Counted from the stretch's first letter, positions 9,865 to 19,630 are shown. The stretch is DNA of 64,000 bases from JAOUEA01 sp963825685 (GCA_963825685.1 CAWGUD010000012.1:15383-79382), one strand, 5' to 3'. Notes: generated from the sequence alone by a model not told the origin. Program-made: numbers and translations.

Positions 9865-12859
9865 GTGGACACGTCCCGCGTGCGACGACTGCTCAAGCTG
9901 AAGCCGGGCGAGGGGCGCTCGGTGAGCCTCATCGTCGCGATGTCGTTCTTCGTGTCGGCGGGGCTGATGATCGGCCAGAGCGGCATCGAGGCCCTGTTCT
10001 TCGCGCGCTACGGGGTGCAGAAGCTGCCGATGATGTACCTGATCCTCGGCGGCACGATGTTCCTCACCACCCTCGGCTTCGGCGCCCTGCTGGCTCGCAT
10101 GGGTCGCGGTCGAGCGTGCATCGTGATCCCGGTCTCGATCGCCCTGCTCGCGGCGGCCGGACGCGCGGGGCTCGCCGCCGACCTCTCGTGGATCACGCAG
10201 GGCCTCTGGCTCCTGCAGGGCGTGGGGTACTTCGTGTTGGGACTGGCGGTCTGGGGGCTCGCCGGCATCGTCACCGACACGCGGCAGGCGAAGCGGTTCT
10301 TCCCCCTGATCGGCGCGGGTGGCGTGCTCGGCTACGTCGTCGGAGGGCTCGTCACGAAGCCCCTGGCCTCGTGGCTCGGCACGCCCAACCTCCTGCTCGT
10401 CTGGATCGCGACGCTCGTCGCGGCGACGGTCCTCGGCATCGCGCTGCTCGCCGGCGCCGACCGGGCCGACGCGACGCGCCGGCGTGAACGCGCCGATCCG
10501 ATCGAGCAGCTGAGGCTCGGGCTCAGGTACGTCTCGAGGTCGCCGCTGATGCGATGGCTCGCGCTCGCGTCGATCCTCTTCTCCCTGCTGTTCTTCTCGC
10601 TGTACCTGCCGTTCTCCAGGGCCGCGACGATCCGTTACCCCGAGCCCGACGATCTCGCCGGCTTCTTCGGCCTCTTCTTCGGGCTCTCCACCGGGGTCGC
10701 GTTCCTGATGTCGCTGTTCCTGATGAACAGGCTGCTCTCGCGGTTCGGCGTGCCGACCGTGATGCTGGTGTTGCCGCTGCTCTACGTCGTCGCGTTCGGG
10801 GTCCTCGCGATCGACGCGAGCTTCGCCGCCCTGATGGTCTTCCGGTTCACACAGGTGGCGTGGTTGCAGGGCGGGGCCACGAGCTCGTGGGAGGCCGTGA
10901 TCAACACCGTGCCGCCCGACCGGCGCGACCAGACCCGGGCCTTCCTCTACGGAGGACCCACGCAGGTCGGCACGGTCCTGGCGGGCGTGATCGCGCTCAT
11001 CGGCGAACGTGCCCTCTCGCCGAGCGTGCTCTACCTCGTCGGGCTCGCGTGCGCGGTGCTCGCGACCGTGGCGATGGTCGGCGTGCGGCGGGCCTACCCG
11101 CGTGAGCTCGTGCGGGCGCTCCACGAGGGCCGGCCGAGCGTGTTCGGCGCCACCGCTGCCGGCACCGAGCCGTTCGGGCTGACTCGCGCCGATGCCTCGG
11201 CGCTCGACGTCGCGGTGACGGCCCTCGCCGATCCCGACGTCCGGATGCGACGGGTGGCGGCGAGGGTGCTCGGCGACCTCGACCCGTCGGGCACCGAGGA
11301 GGCGCTGCACGCGGCGCTGCACGACGCCGACGCCGAGGTGCGAGCCGCCGCGGTGCGGTCGCTCGCGACCGCCGGCGCTGCCTCGGCGCTGCCGGACATC
11401 CTCGAGCGGTCGGTCGACCCCGATGCGGTCGTGCGGCTCGCGACGGTCGACGCGATCGGCACGCTCGGGGTGCAGGCCGAGGCCGCCTCGCACGCGGTGG
11501 GGCCCCTGATGCACGACCGCGATCCGATCCGTCTGCGCCGCCGCCGCGGCCATGCTCGTGCGGATGAGCGCCGATCCCGGTGCGGTGATGATGCTGCGAG
11601 AGCTCGCGGCGTCCGAGGACGACGGCGTGCGCGCCTCGACGTTCCGTGCGATGCGAGGGCTCGACGACGAACGCCTCGCCGACGTCGCGATCGCCGGCCT
11701 GCAGGACCCGGTTCCTGCGGTGCGTGCCGAGGCCGCCCGCGCCGCGTCGACGATCGACCCGACCCGGGCGCTCGACCCACTCGTGGCGGCGATCGGCGAC
11801 GACCAGCGAACGGTCCGCGACGCCGCCGCCGCCGGGCTCGGTGACATCGGCGAACAGGCCGTCGATCCGGTCATCGGCTCGCTGGCGTCGCCCTCGCGGC
11901 GCGACGGGGCTCTCGCTGCCCTCGCGCGGCTCCCGGTCGACGGGAGGAGCGACGACATCCGAGGGTTCGCCGTCGCGATCGTGGCCGAGGCCGTCGACCG
12001 ACACCGGCTCGGCGAGGCGATCGACGGCGACTCGGACGACCGGCTCCGTCTGCTGAAGGACTCGGTGCTGTCCCGCGCCGATCGCGACGCGTCGTTCGGC
12101 CTGCGAGCGGCGGCGTTGCTGGGCGAGGGGAGCCAGATGAGCGTGGCGCTGGACAACCTGTCGGTGTCGGACCCGGCGCAGCGGGCCAACGCGCTCGAGG
12201 TGATCGAGAGCGTGGGGGAGCGACGCATCGTCCGCCCGCTCGTCTCGATGTGGGACGGGGCGCTCCCGGCCATCGATCGAGACGACGTGCTCGATCGGCT
12301 CCGCCAGGACCGAGACGATTGGATCCGTGCGTGTGCCGAGCTCTCGGCCGCGCCCGAAGGAGGAGCGATGACACAGTCCCTGACGACCCTCTCGCTCATG
12401 GAGCGGGTGCTGTTCCTGCGCAAGGTGCCGCTGTTCGCGGAGCTTCCGCCGCCCGACCTGCAACCGATCGCGTCGATCGCGCAGGAGCGGACGTTCGCCG
12501 AGGGCGACGCGATCGCCGAGCAAGGCGACGAGGGCGACGAGATGCACATCATCGTCAGCGGCGACGTGGCGGTGGTGACCTGGGAGGGGGAGCGGCAGCG
12601 CGTCGTCGCGACCAGGTCCTCGGGCGAGGTCGTAGGCGAGATGGCGGTGATCACGAGCGAACCGCGCATGGCCGGACTGGTGGCGCGCGGCCCCGTGCGC
12701 GTGCTCTCGATCGATCGGCGACGGTTCGAGGCGATCTTGCGGGAGCGTCCGGAGACGTCGTTGGCCGTGATCCGGGTGCTGTGCGAACGACTCGCGGAAC
12801 CGCCTCAGTCGGTCGCGGGCGACGACGCGGCGACCGGCACCACGACCGCGTCGACCTGA
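9865..12859 (+). CDS. Npt1/Npt2-type membrane carrier fused to HEAT repeats and a cyclic-nucleotide-binding domain (one frameshift)
   Basis: About 998 residues. The first 410 form a multi-helix carrier; DTRQAKRFFPLIGAGGVLGY is typical of ATP/ADP-translocase-like (TLC/Npt) or MFS-like proteins. HEAT-like repeats follow (DPDVRMRRVAARVLGDLDP and similar, about 430-850), then a CNB domain with GDEGDEMHIIVSGDVAVV and GEVVGEMAVI. The frame shifts once at about 11540 in a CCGCCGCC run. The solute is unknown; nucleotide transport is suggested only by similarity. It overlaps the convergent cyclase gene by 55 bp. The cNMP sensor beside cyclases suggests cAMP control. Confidence 0.8.
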
Positions 12860-13608
12860 TGCCCCTTGAGCGAGAGCCGGCGTCGTTCGAGGTCGTCGCC
12901 CTCGAGGCCGCCCGCCACCGCCGCCGCGTCGGTCACGAGGATCTCGCCGGTGTCGGCCTGCGCCGCGAGGTGCGCGGCTACGTTGATCGTGTCGCCGAAC
13001 GCGGTGAACTCGCTCGCGGATCCGTGGGAGACCATGCCGACGAACGCCGTGCCGCTGTTCACCCCCGCCCCGAGCGGGAGCCACGGGCCGTCGTCGTCAC
13101 CATGGCCGGTCGCCAGCAGCAGCTCGCGAGCCGCGAGCACGGCGGCGCCGGCGTGATCGGGCCCGGTCATGAACGGCATGAAGAACGCGACGACCTCGTC
13201 GCCGACGAACTTGTCGAGGATCGCCCCGTTCGCGAGCAGAACGTCGTTGGCCGCCGCGTAGAACCGTTGCATCAGGTGAGCGAACGCGGCCGTGTCCATC
13301 GTGCGCGCCAGCTCGCTCGACCGACGCACGTCGGCGAAGAGGAAGGAGATCTCGACGTCGACCCCCATCACGTCGTACCCCTGCAGGGAGGTGATGCAGT
13401 GAGTGCAGACGTTGGGGTTCTTCTCCCAGCGCGTGAACCCCGCGCGACGGAACACCCACCCGCCGGGTCCACCGAACGGCGCGAGGCAGACCAGGCATCG
13501 CGGGTCGGAGGGGAAGATGCGGAACGTCCGGCGTCCCCACGTGATCGACGGGTGCGTGCCGTCGAGGTAAGAACGCCACTCGTCCTCGGGTGTCGCGAAC
13601 CTCGCCAT
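12805..13608 (-). CDS. Class III adenylate/guanylate cyclase with N-terminal Cys pairs
   Basis: A 267-residue protein. Two CxxC pairs (C38/C41 and C68/C71, in RCLVCLAPFGG and NVCTHC) suggest a bound metal ahead of the cyclase domain. That domain has Asp93 (FADVR), Lys133, Asp137 (KFVGDEVV), Asp206 and Asn209. The residue four after Asn is His213 (NVAAH) where active enzymes have Arg, so activity may be reduced or altered. No membrane segment. It may make the cyclic nucleotide sensed by the neighbouring CNB carrier, with which it converges. Confidence 0.8.
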   Translation of the reverse strand: MARFATPEDEWRSYLDGTHPSITWGRRTFRIFPSDPRCLVCLAPFGGPGGWVFRRAGFTRWEKNPNVCTHCITSLQGYDVMGVDVEISFLFADVRRSSELARTMDTAAFAHLMQRFYAAANDVLLANGAILDKFVGDEVVAFFMPFMTGPDHAGAAVLAARELLLATGHGDDDGPWLPLGAGVNSGTAFVGMVSHGSASEFTAFGDTINVAAHLAAQADTGEILVTDAAAVAGGLEGDDLERRRLSLKGHQVDAVVVPVAASSPATD

Positions 13609-13636
13609 CCTCGCTCGCTCCTACGTCACGTCGGAT

Positions 13637-14845
13637 TCAGTCGCCAGGCCGGACCGCTCGGTACAGCATGACCGGCTCCGCGATGCCCTTCAGCCGGGCG
13701 GCGCCGAACTCGTCGAACCGCAGCCCGTCGTGGGGACATGCGTCGACCACAGCCCTCCCGACGAGTACCTGTCCCGGTCCGGCCTCCGAGGCGATCCGCG
13801 CGGCGATGTTGACCGTGCGTCCGAAGTAGTCGCCCTCGTCGTAGATCACGGGACCCGCGTTCACGCCGATGTGGGCCGGCGGCAGGCCACGCGGCTCCAC
13901 GGTCTCGACCGTCTCGAGCGACGCGAATACCGCATCGGTTGGCCGGCGGAAGTGGAAGCACACGCCGTCGCCGAGCATCTTCACGACCTCGCCGTCGTGA
14001 CGGATCGCGATCTCCTTCACGAGCTGCGCGAGCGTCAGCGAGACGCTCGCCGCCACCTCGTCGCCGGCCTCCTCCGTGAGCCGCGTGTACCCCGTGAGAT
14101 CGGCGAACACGATCGCTCCGAGGCTGCGCGGCGATCGCTTCCGCACGCCGGCCTCCTCGAGGGCGGTTTCCACGTGCTCGAACTGATGCTCGGTGGTGAA
14201 CGCCTCGGAGTGCCTGCGGAACAGCCACGTCAGCAGGTCTTCGCCCGACCGTCCGACCCGTACCGCCACCTCACGGATCGCTGCCTCGAACGCCTCGTTG
14301 TCGCGGAGCCCACGGCGGCGGAACGGCTCCTCGATCACGTGGTGGAGGTAGTGGTTCTGATACTGCGCGACCCGCCGCGCGCCGTCGCCCCAGACACGGG
14401 CGAGCCGGAGCACCTCGCCCTCGTCGACGCCCACGCCGAGCAGGACCGGAAGCGCGCCCAACGCCTCGACGTCTTCCGCCCGCATCGGCTCATCGGGGCG
14501 AGGTGGCGGCAGGCCGAACGAGACGAAGATGCGCTCGAGGGCCTCGATGTCGAGCCCGATCCGCTCGGCGAGTTGGGAGAACGTCTCGTCCGAGCGTGGA
14601 TGGCGTCGTCCGGCGCTCTCGAGGTATCCGAGCGTCAGGTCGCCGCTGGCGAGTGCCGTCGCGAGGTCCTCACGGTCGACACCCTTCGTCTCGAGTGCCG
14701 CGACGACCCGCACCCGCATCACGTCGCGGCGTCGGAACCCATCCTCGCTCGCGTCGAGGATGCCGAGCGCCACGAGTCGGCGGACATCGGCGAGCGGAAC
14801 GTCCGCCCGCTCGGCGACTTCCTCCTCCGTCAGGTGGTCGTCCAC
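13637..14845 (-). CDS. Class III cyclase with N-terminal MerR-like helix-turn-helix and helical region
   Basis: A 402-residue protein starting at GTG 14845. Residues 1-50 (EEVAERADVPLADVRRLVALGIL) resemble a MerR-type HTH. Residues 80-240 are helical and unassigned. The C-terminal cyclase domain has Asp249 (FADLTGYT), Lys and Asp in VKMLGDGV, and N/R in RTVNIAARIA. The residue before TVN is Arg rather than the usual Asp. It is the last gene of an operon with the YHS protein (6 bp upstream) and the multicopper oxidase, so it may respond to metal or redox state. Paralogue: 26703-27902. Confidence 0.8.
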   Translation of the reverse strand: MDDHLTEEEVAERADVPLADVRRLVALGILDASEDGFRRRDVMRVRVVAALETKGVDREDLATALASGDLTLGYLESAGRRHPRSDETFSQLAERIGLDIEALERIFVSFGLPPPRPDEPMRAEDVEALGALPVLLGVGVDEGEVLRLARVWGDGARRVAQYQNHYLHHVIEEPFRRRGLRDNEAFEAAIREVAVRVGRSGEDLLTWLFRRHSEAFTTEHQFEHVETALEEAGVRKRSPRSLGAIVFADLTGYTRLTEEAGDEVAASVSLTLAQLVKEIAIRHDGEVVKMLGDGVCFHFRRPTDAVFASLETVETVEPRGLPPAHIGVNAGPVIYDEGDYFGRTVNIAARIASEAGPGQVLVGRAVVDACPHDGLRFDEFGAARLKGIAEPVMLYRAVRPGD

Positions 14846-14851
14846 CGGCGG

Positions 14852-15001
14852 TCAGCCGATGAACGAGGCGGGGTCGGCGACGAACGCGTCGTGGCAGGCC
14901 TGTGAGCAGAAGTGGAACGTGGCTCCGTCGTGCTCCGCCGTCGCGACGGCGTCGTCGCTGTCGATCCTCATGCCGCACACCGGGTCGGTCACCATCGCCA
15001 T
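14852..15001 (-). CDS. YHS/TRASH-type metal-binding small protein
   Basis: A 49-residue protein. It starts at ATG 15001 behind aggaggcaaccg. Its sequence has TDPVCGMRID and then FHFCSQACHDAF, the standard YHS fold pattern with three cysteines that bind heavy metal, often copper. It lies between the multicopper oxidase and cyclase genes in the same direction, which supports a copper role for the operon. Confidence 0.75.
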   Translation of the reverse strand: MAMVTDPVCGMRIDSDDAVATAEHDGATFHFCSQACHDAFVADPASFIG

Positions 15002-15041
15002 CGGTTGCCTCCTTCTCAGTCGCAGTCCGCGTCCATCCGGC

Positions 15042-16694
15042 TCATCGCCGGACCCGGAAGCTGAACATCATGCCGCTCTCCGCATGCTCGGCGATGTGGC
15101 AGTGTGCCATCCACAACCCCGGGTTCGACACGTCGAGCAGGATGTCGACCGTCTCGCCCGTCCGCACGAGCACGGTGTCCTTCCACACGAGGTTGGGCTC
15201 GACCTCGTCGGCGCGTGTGAGGACGAGGAACCGGCCGGCCCCGTGGATGTGGAAGGGATGGTGCATCGGGTGGTCGGAGTCCATCTCGTTCTCGAGCCGG
15301 ATCTTCACCCGGTCACCGACCGTGAGGGACCAGTCGATCTGGGCATTCCGAGCGCCGGTCTCGCGGTCGAGCAGGATCCACCGCATGTTGGATGGGTCTG
15401 TGGCGCGGTTGATCTCCTCCATCGTGTCTTCCCACTCGATGCTGCCCTCGGCATGCCCGCCATGGTCGTCGTCGGGGTGGTCGTCCCCAGTCGCCTGCTC
15501 GAGGCCCTCCAACGCGGCGGGCACGAACGAGATCGGCAGCAGCTTCATGCCGCAGATCGGGCACCGGTCCGGCTCGACGCTCACGACCTGCGGATCCATC
15601 GGGCAGGCGAACTTCGGCGCATCGGGCGGCGCCTCGTCGTCCGGCGGTTGGGTCATGTCCATCTCCGCGACGAGTGCGAGGGTCTTGTCGGGCTCTCGGG
15701 CCAGGTCGGTCTGCAGGTGGGCGCGTTCCGCGGCCAGCTCGGGGCTCGAGCGGAGCGCGTCGAACGTGGTGGCCGCACGGGGATCGATCGGTGCGTCGAG
15801 GACGACGACCCGTCCCAGCGCGTACGTGTGGTCGGGCGTGCGATGCTCGAGCGGGAACTCGCCGGCACGATCGAACATGACGTCGACCACCGCCCGTTCC
15901 GAGGGCGCGATCAGGACCTCCTGCACGAAGGTGTCGCGCTCGTAGCGCCCGCTGTCGCCGCCGACGAGCTTCATGCGCGCCTCGGGGATCGCGAGGTTGA
16001 AGACGCGGGTGTTCGCCGTGTTCGTGAGGTACAGGCGCACGACCTCGTTCCGAGCCACGTGCATCGACCAGTCAGAGCGCCCGCCGACGAGGAAGATGTT
16101 CCCGAACCGCCCCATCGCCGTGTGATCGGGACCCGCGCGATCGTAGGGCGAGAGTTGTCCCTCCTCGATCAAGATGTCGTCGATCGTGAGGACGACGTCG
16201 CGATCGCATGCCGGCCAGTAGTCGGGGTCCGCGGGCTCGACCACGATGTTCCCGTAGAGCCCGGAGTCCTGCGTGTAGTCCTCGCGGATGTGCGGGTGGT
16301 ACCAGTACAGGCCCTCATCGGGGAACCGCACGCGGTAGGTGAAGTCGCCACCGATCGGGATCGGCTTCTGCGTGTCGTGCGGGACGCCGTCGTACCGGTT
16401 CTCGAGACGCAGTCCGTGCCAGTGCACGGTCGCCTCGACGTCCCCATGGTTCACGACGTGCACGACGATCTCGGAGCCTTGCCGCACGCGCAGCGTCGGG
16501 CCCGGGATCGATCCGTTGTAGGCGAGCATGCGCACGGTGTCGTCGCCGACGCGTTTGGCGACGGGCGTGATCGTCAGCTCGAGGTGGTCGCCGTCGGCGA
16601 GGGAGAGCTCTTCGGTCTCGCGGACGAACGCCAGCCCGGTGACGTCGCGTGAGAACCGTCCGGTTCCCACAGAGGTGTGATGCATCTGATCCAT
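15042..16694 (-). CDS. Multicopper oxidase with inserted heavy-metal-binding motif
   Basis: A 550-residue protein starting at ATG 16694 (gggaggg before it). All copper-ligand motifs are present: HWHG (91-94), HPH (133-135), HPMHHPFHIHG (475-485) and HCHIAEH (531-537), so an active three-domain laccase/CopA/bilirubin-oxidase-like enzyme is expected. Between the second and third cupredoxin domains is a CPMDPQV...CPICGMKL segment (364-384), the heavy-metal-binding YHS-like motif of copper ATPases and CusB-type proteins, followed by an Asp/His-rich linker. No signal peptide is visible. First gene of the operon with the YHS protein and a cyclase. Confidence 0.85.
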   Translation of the reverse strand: MDQMHHTSVGTGRFSRDVTGLAFVRETEELSLADGDHLELTITPVAKRVGDDTVRMLAYNGSIPGPTLRVRQGSEIVVHVVNHGDVEATVHWHGLRLENRYDGVPHDTQKPIPIGGDFTYRVRFPDEGLYWYHPHIREDYTQDSGLYGNIVVEPADPDYWPACDRDVVLTIDDILIEEGQLSPYDRAGPDHTAMGRFGNIFLVGGRSDWSMHVARNEVVRLYLTNTANTRVFNLAIPEARMKLVGGDSGRYERDTFVQEVLIAPSERAVVDVMFDRAGEFPLEHRTPDHTYALGRVVVLDAPIDPRAATTFDALRSSPELAAERAHLQTDLAREPDKTLALVAEMDMTQPPDDEAPPDAPKFACPMDPQVVSVEPDRCPICGMKLLPISFVPAALEGLEQATGDDHPDDDHGGHAEGSIEWEDTMEEINRATDPSNMRWILLDRETGARNAQIDWSLTVGDRVKIRLENEMDSDHPMHHPFHIHGAGRFLVLTRADEVEPNLVWKDTVLVRTGETVDILLDVSNPGLWMAHCHIAEHAESGMMFSFRVRR

Positions 16695-16774
16695 CGTGCC
16701 CTCCCGCGGGTTCCGAGGGTCTGCAGCAACGATGCCGCCTCCTCCCGCCTCGCGTCAAACCCTCGTACGTGTTC

Positions 16775-18283
16775 TCAGGCGCCGAACACGGCCGAGGCAA
16801 CGGTGCGCTGCGCCTCGGCAGGGGAACGGTCCTCGCCGAGCCCGTCGATCGCGGCGCGAGCCGTCGCCGAGAGCTCGCCCGTGCCGGCTCCGAGCGTGAG
16901 CGCCGTTGAGCCGCGCGGTCCCTGCGCCGATGTGAGCAGGTCGTTCGCCATCAGGACCTCGATCGAGAGGATCTCCTCGAGCAGGGCGAGGGCATCGGAG
17001 GTCACGCGCACGGAGAGGGGCGCGCTGGTCGCGTGGTCCTCGACGCCGATGTCGAGCGGCGGCGCATCGAGGGTCGCGGGCGCGGCGAGGTGCCGCAGTG
17101 CCGAGAACGAGGCGGCGGCCGGGTAGCGCAGCTGCAGCCCGATCATCTCCGGCGGCGTCCACCCCGCAGGCGGCATGCCCCCGGCCGTGAGCCGCTCGAA
17201 GAACAGGTCCCACAGATGGCTCATGCGTCGCTCGCTGATCTGTCCCACGTGCGCCGTCGCGATCCGCAGATGGTCGAACGCGATCGCCATCACGAGCGGG
17301 TGGAAGTTCCCGTTGTGAACCATCGTGGCGTCCTGGAGCGAAACGAGAGGGTTGTCGCCGCGCCCGTTGAGCTCGATCTCCACGGCGTGGCGCGCGGCGG
17401 CGATCGCGTCGCGGAACGCGCCGTGGACCTGCGGGATCACCCGGAACGACACGGCGTCCTGCACCGATCGGGGTGCGCCCGGCGCCAGCAGGAAGCTCCC
17501 CGTCAGCGCCTCGGCGACCGCCGCGCACGAGTCGATCTGCCCGGGGAACGGCTTCGCGGCGCCCACCGCGGGCTGCACGATCGAGGGGTTCCCGCTCGTC
17601 GCCTCGAGCGAGAGCGCCGCGACGACGTCGGCCCGGGCGGCCACTCGCTCAGCCCGGTCGATCACGAACGCCGCGTCTGCGATCGACACCGCGTTCGACG
17701 ACACGATCGTTAGGCCGTCCTTGGGCTCGACGCTCAGCGGCTCGATGCCCGCCCGCTCGAGCGCGTCCGCGCCCGTCATCACGTCGCCGCCGACCTCCGC
17801 TCGGCCGTGGCCGATCATCACCTGGCCGATGCTCGCCATCTGGCCGAGGTCGCCCGCGCCCACCGATCCACGCGAGGGCACGACGGGATGCACACCCGCG
17901 TTCAGCATCTCGACCAACACGTCGGCCACTCGGGGGCTCGCGCCCGACCCTCCGCGCGCGATGCCGTTCAGCCGCGCGGCCATCGCCCCGCGCACGCGCT
18001 CGAGAGGAAGGGGCGGCCCCGTGCCGCCCGCATGCGTCATCAGGATCACCACTTGCCCGCTGCGCAGCGCCTCGATGGGGAGCACGGAGTCCTTCATGTG
18101 CCCGACGCCCGTGTTCAGTCCGTACACGGGCCGGTCGCTGCCCTCGAGCATGCGATCGATCACCGCCCGGCTGTCCGCGATCGTGGCCCGGGCGTCGTCG
18201 CCGAGCTCGATCCGGGCTCCCCCCGCCACCGCCAGCAGCTCCTCGATCGTGAGTGGGGCGTCGGTGATCGTCACGACGGTCAT
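16775..18283 (-). CDS. Aromatic amino acid lyase (histidine ammonia-lyase) family protein with altered MIO site
   Basis: A 502-residue protein, the normal length for HutH/PAL. Family marks include VYGLNTGVG (residues 53-61) and GSGASPRVAD. The MIO cofactor normally forms from Ala-Ser-Gly in GSVGASGDL. Here the loop reads GSVGAGDLGQMA (139-150), one residue short and without the Ser, so the usual cofactor should not form. The ATG at 18283 abuts the stop of the upstream hydrolase-cyclase gene (18284), so translation is coupled. No other hut gene is near. Function: unknown lyase-like, or non-catalytic. Confidence 0.75.
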   Translation of the reverse strand: MTVVTITDAPLTIEELLAVAGGARIELGDDARATIADSRAVIDRMLEGSDRPVYGLNTGVGHMKDSVLPIEALRSGQVVILMTHAGGTGPPLPLERVRGAMAARLNGIARGGSGASPRVADVLVEMLNAGVHPVVPSRGSVGAGDLGQMASIGQVMIGHGRAEVGGDVMTGADALERAGIEPLSVEPKDGLTIVSSNAVSIADAAFVIDRAERVAARADVVAALSLEATSGNPSIVQPAVGAAKPFPGQIDSCAAVAEALTGSFLLAPGAPRSVQDAVSFRVIPQVHGAFRDAIAAARHAVEIELNGRGDNPLVSLQDATMVHNGNFHPLVMAIAFDHLRIATAHVGQISERRMSHLWDLFFERLTAGGMPPAGWTPPEMIGLQLRYPAAASFSALRHLAAPATLDAPPLDIGVEDHATSAPLSVRVTSDALALLEEILSIEVLMANDLLTSAQGPRGSTALTLGAGTGELSATARAAIDGLGEDRSPAEAQRTVASAVFGA

Positions 18284-19630
18284 CTACGCCACCTCGTACA
18301 CGTGCCACACACCGGGGACACCCTTCAACTCGTGCTCCCCGCGGTCGATGAACTCCAGGCCCGACCCGACGACGAGCTCCTTCACGGTCGACGACACGAA
18401 CACCTGGCCGGCGCCCGCCAGGGCCGAGATGCGGGCGCCGATGTGCACGGCGAGCCCCTGCACGTCGCCGTCGGAGCGCTCGACCTCGCCCGTGTGCACC
18501 CCCGCGCGGATCTCGAGGCCGATCGAGCCGAGGGAGGCGGCGGCCGCGCGAGCGCAGAGGATCGCGTGCCGAGGCGAATCGAACGTCGCGAGGAACCCGT
18601 CACCGGCCGTGTGCACCTCGTGTCCGCCGAACCGGTCGAGCTCTGCCCGCAGCAGCCGGTGGTGGCGTTCGAGCAGCTCTCGCCAGCTCTGATCGCCGAG
18701 CTCGGCCGCTCGCTGCGTGGACCCCACCACGTCGGTGAACAGCACCGTCGCGAGCACCCGGTCGCGCCTCGGCGGCGGCCGAGTGCCCGTGAGGAACGCC
18801 TCGATCTCGTCGGCCACGTCCTCCACGTCGTCGGCGAAGATCGCCGTGCCGGTGCCCTCGATCTCGGCGAGCCGGGCGTTCGGCAGCGCCGCGACGAGCG
18901 CGCGGGCGTTCCGCATCGGCAGGATCGTGTTGCCCGTGCGGTTCATCACGAGCACCGGGATCTCGATGGCCGGCAGCAGATCGCGGATGTCCCAGTTCGT
19001 GTTCTCCTTGATGAAGTCGTTGATCCGGATGCCGCTCGACGCTGAGCGGTTGTACCGACGGAACCACGACTTGAACCCGGGTTCGTCCCTTCGCGCCGGC
19101 GCCACGATGCCGATGTGGGTATCGAGGTCGATCACCGTGCTCGCGTTCGCCATGCGCGCGAGCGTCTCGGGCTCCACGCCGAAGTCGTCGTCGGGCGAGG
19201 GCGTCAGACGCGGGGCGGTCTCGAACGCGACCGCGGCCGAGACCCTGTCGAGGTGGCCGGCGACGAACGCCAGCGCCAGCATGCCCGCGTCGGTGGTGCC
19301 CATCACAGCCGGTCGCTCCGCACCCACCGCGTCCATCACCGTGAGGAAGTCGCCGACCTGCTCGTCGAACGTCGGCAGGCGGTCCAGCGGATCCGACATG
19401 CCCATGCCGCGCCGATCGAACCGGATCAGGCGCGAGAACTCGCCCAGGCGCTCGTAGAGGCGCCGCAGCTTCGGGTCTTCCCACGCGATCTCGAGGTGCG
19501 ACACCGTGCCGTGCATCATCACGAGGTCGGTCTCGCCCGAGCCCGAGACCTGATACGCGATGTGCACCCCGTCCGGGGCGAGCGCGTACTCCGTCTCGGG
19601 CTGGGTCACCCGGGCAGTGTCCACGCTCAT
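18284..19630 (-). CDS. Alpha/beta hydrolase fused to a class III cyclase domain
   Basis: 448 residues from ATG 19630 (a GTG at 19642 would add four). The N-terminal half is an alpha/beta hydrolase (MHGTVSHLE, FDRRGMGMSD), but the nucleophile elbow reads MGTTDAG instead of GxSxG, so Asp or Thr replaces Ser and esterase activity is doubtful. The C-terminal cyclase domain has FTDVVGST and HTAGDGF; the Lys is lost and VHIGAR replaces VN-x3-R. The combination, including the His, is typical of the mycobacterial Rv1900c type. It is coupled to the HAL-like gene downstream with no gap. Confidence 0.8.
   Translation of the reverse strand: MSVDTARVTQPETEYALAPDGVHIAYQVSGSGETDLVMMHGTVSHLEIAWEDPKLRRLYERLGEFSRLIRFDRRGMGMSDPLDRLPTFDEQVGDFLTVMDAVGAERPAVMGTTDAGMLALAFVAGHLDRVSAAVAFETAPRLTPSPDDDFGVEPETLARMANASTVIDLDTHIGIVAPARRDEPGFKSWFRRYNRSASSGIRINDFIKENTNWDIRDLLPAIEIPVLVMNRTGNTILPMRNARALVAALPNARLAEIEGTGTAIFADDVEDVADEIEAFLTGTRPPPRRDRVLATVLFTDVVGSTQRAAELGDQSWRELLERHHRLLRAELDRFGGHEVHTAGDGFLATFDSPRHAILCARAAAASLGSIGLEIRAGVHTGEVERSDGDVQGLAVHIGARISALAGAGQVFVSSTVKELVVGSGLEFIDRGEHELKGVPGVWHVYEVA

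Noticed and set aside
9400..12669. Minus-strand open frame of 1089 codons opposite the carrier-HEAT-CNB gene
   Set aside because: Ser/Arg-rich composition without motifs; it mirrors the codon bias of the real plus-strand gene, which has clear domains.
14529..16652. Plus-strand open frame of 707 codons across the metal operon
   Set aside because: Antisense to the multicopper oxidase with all copper ligands; no start signal and biased composition.
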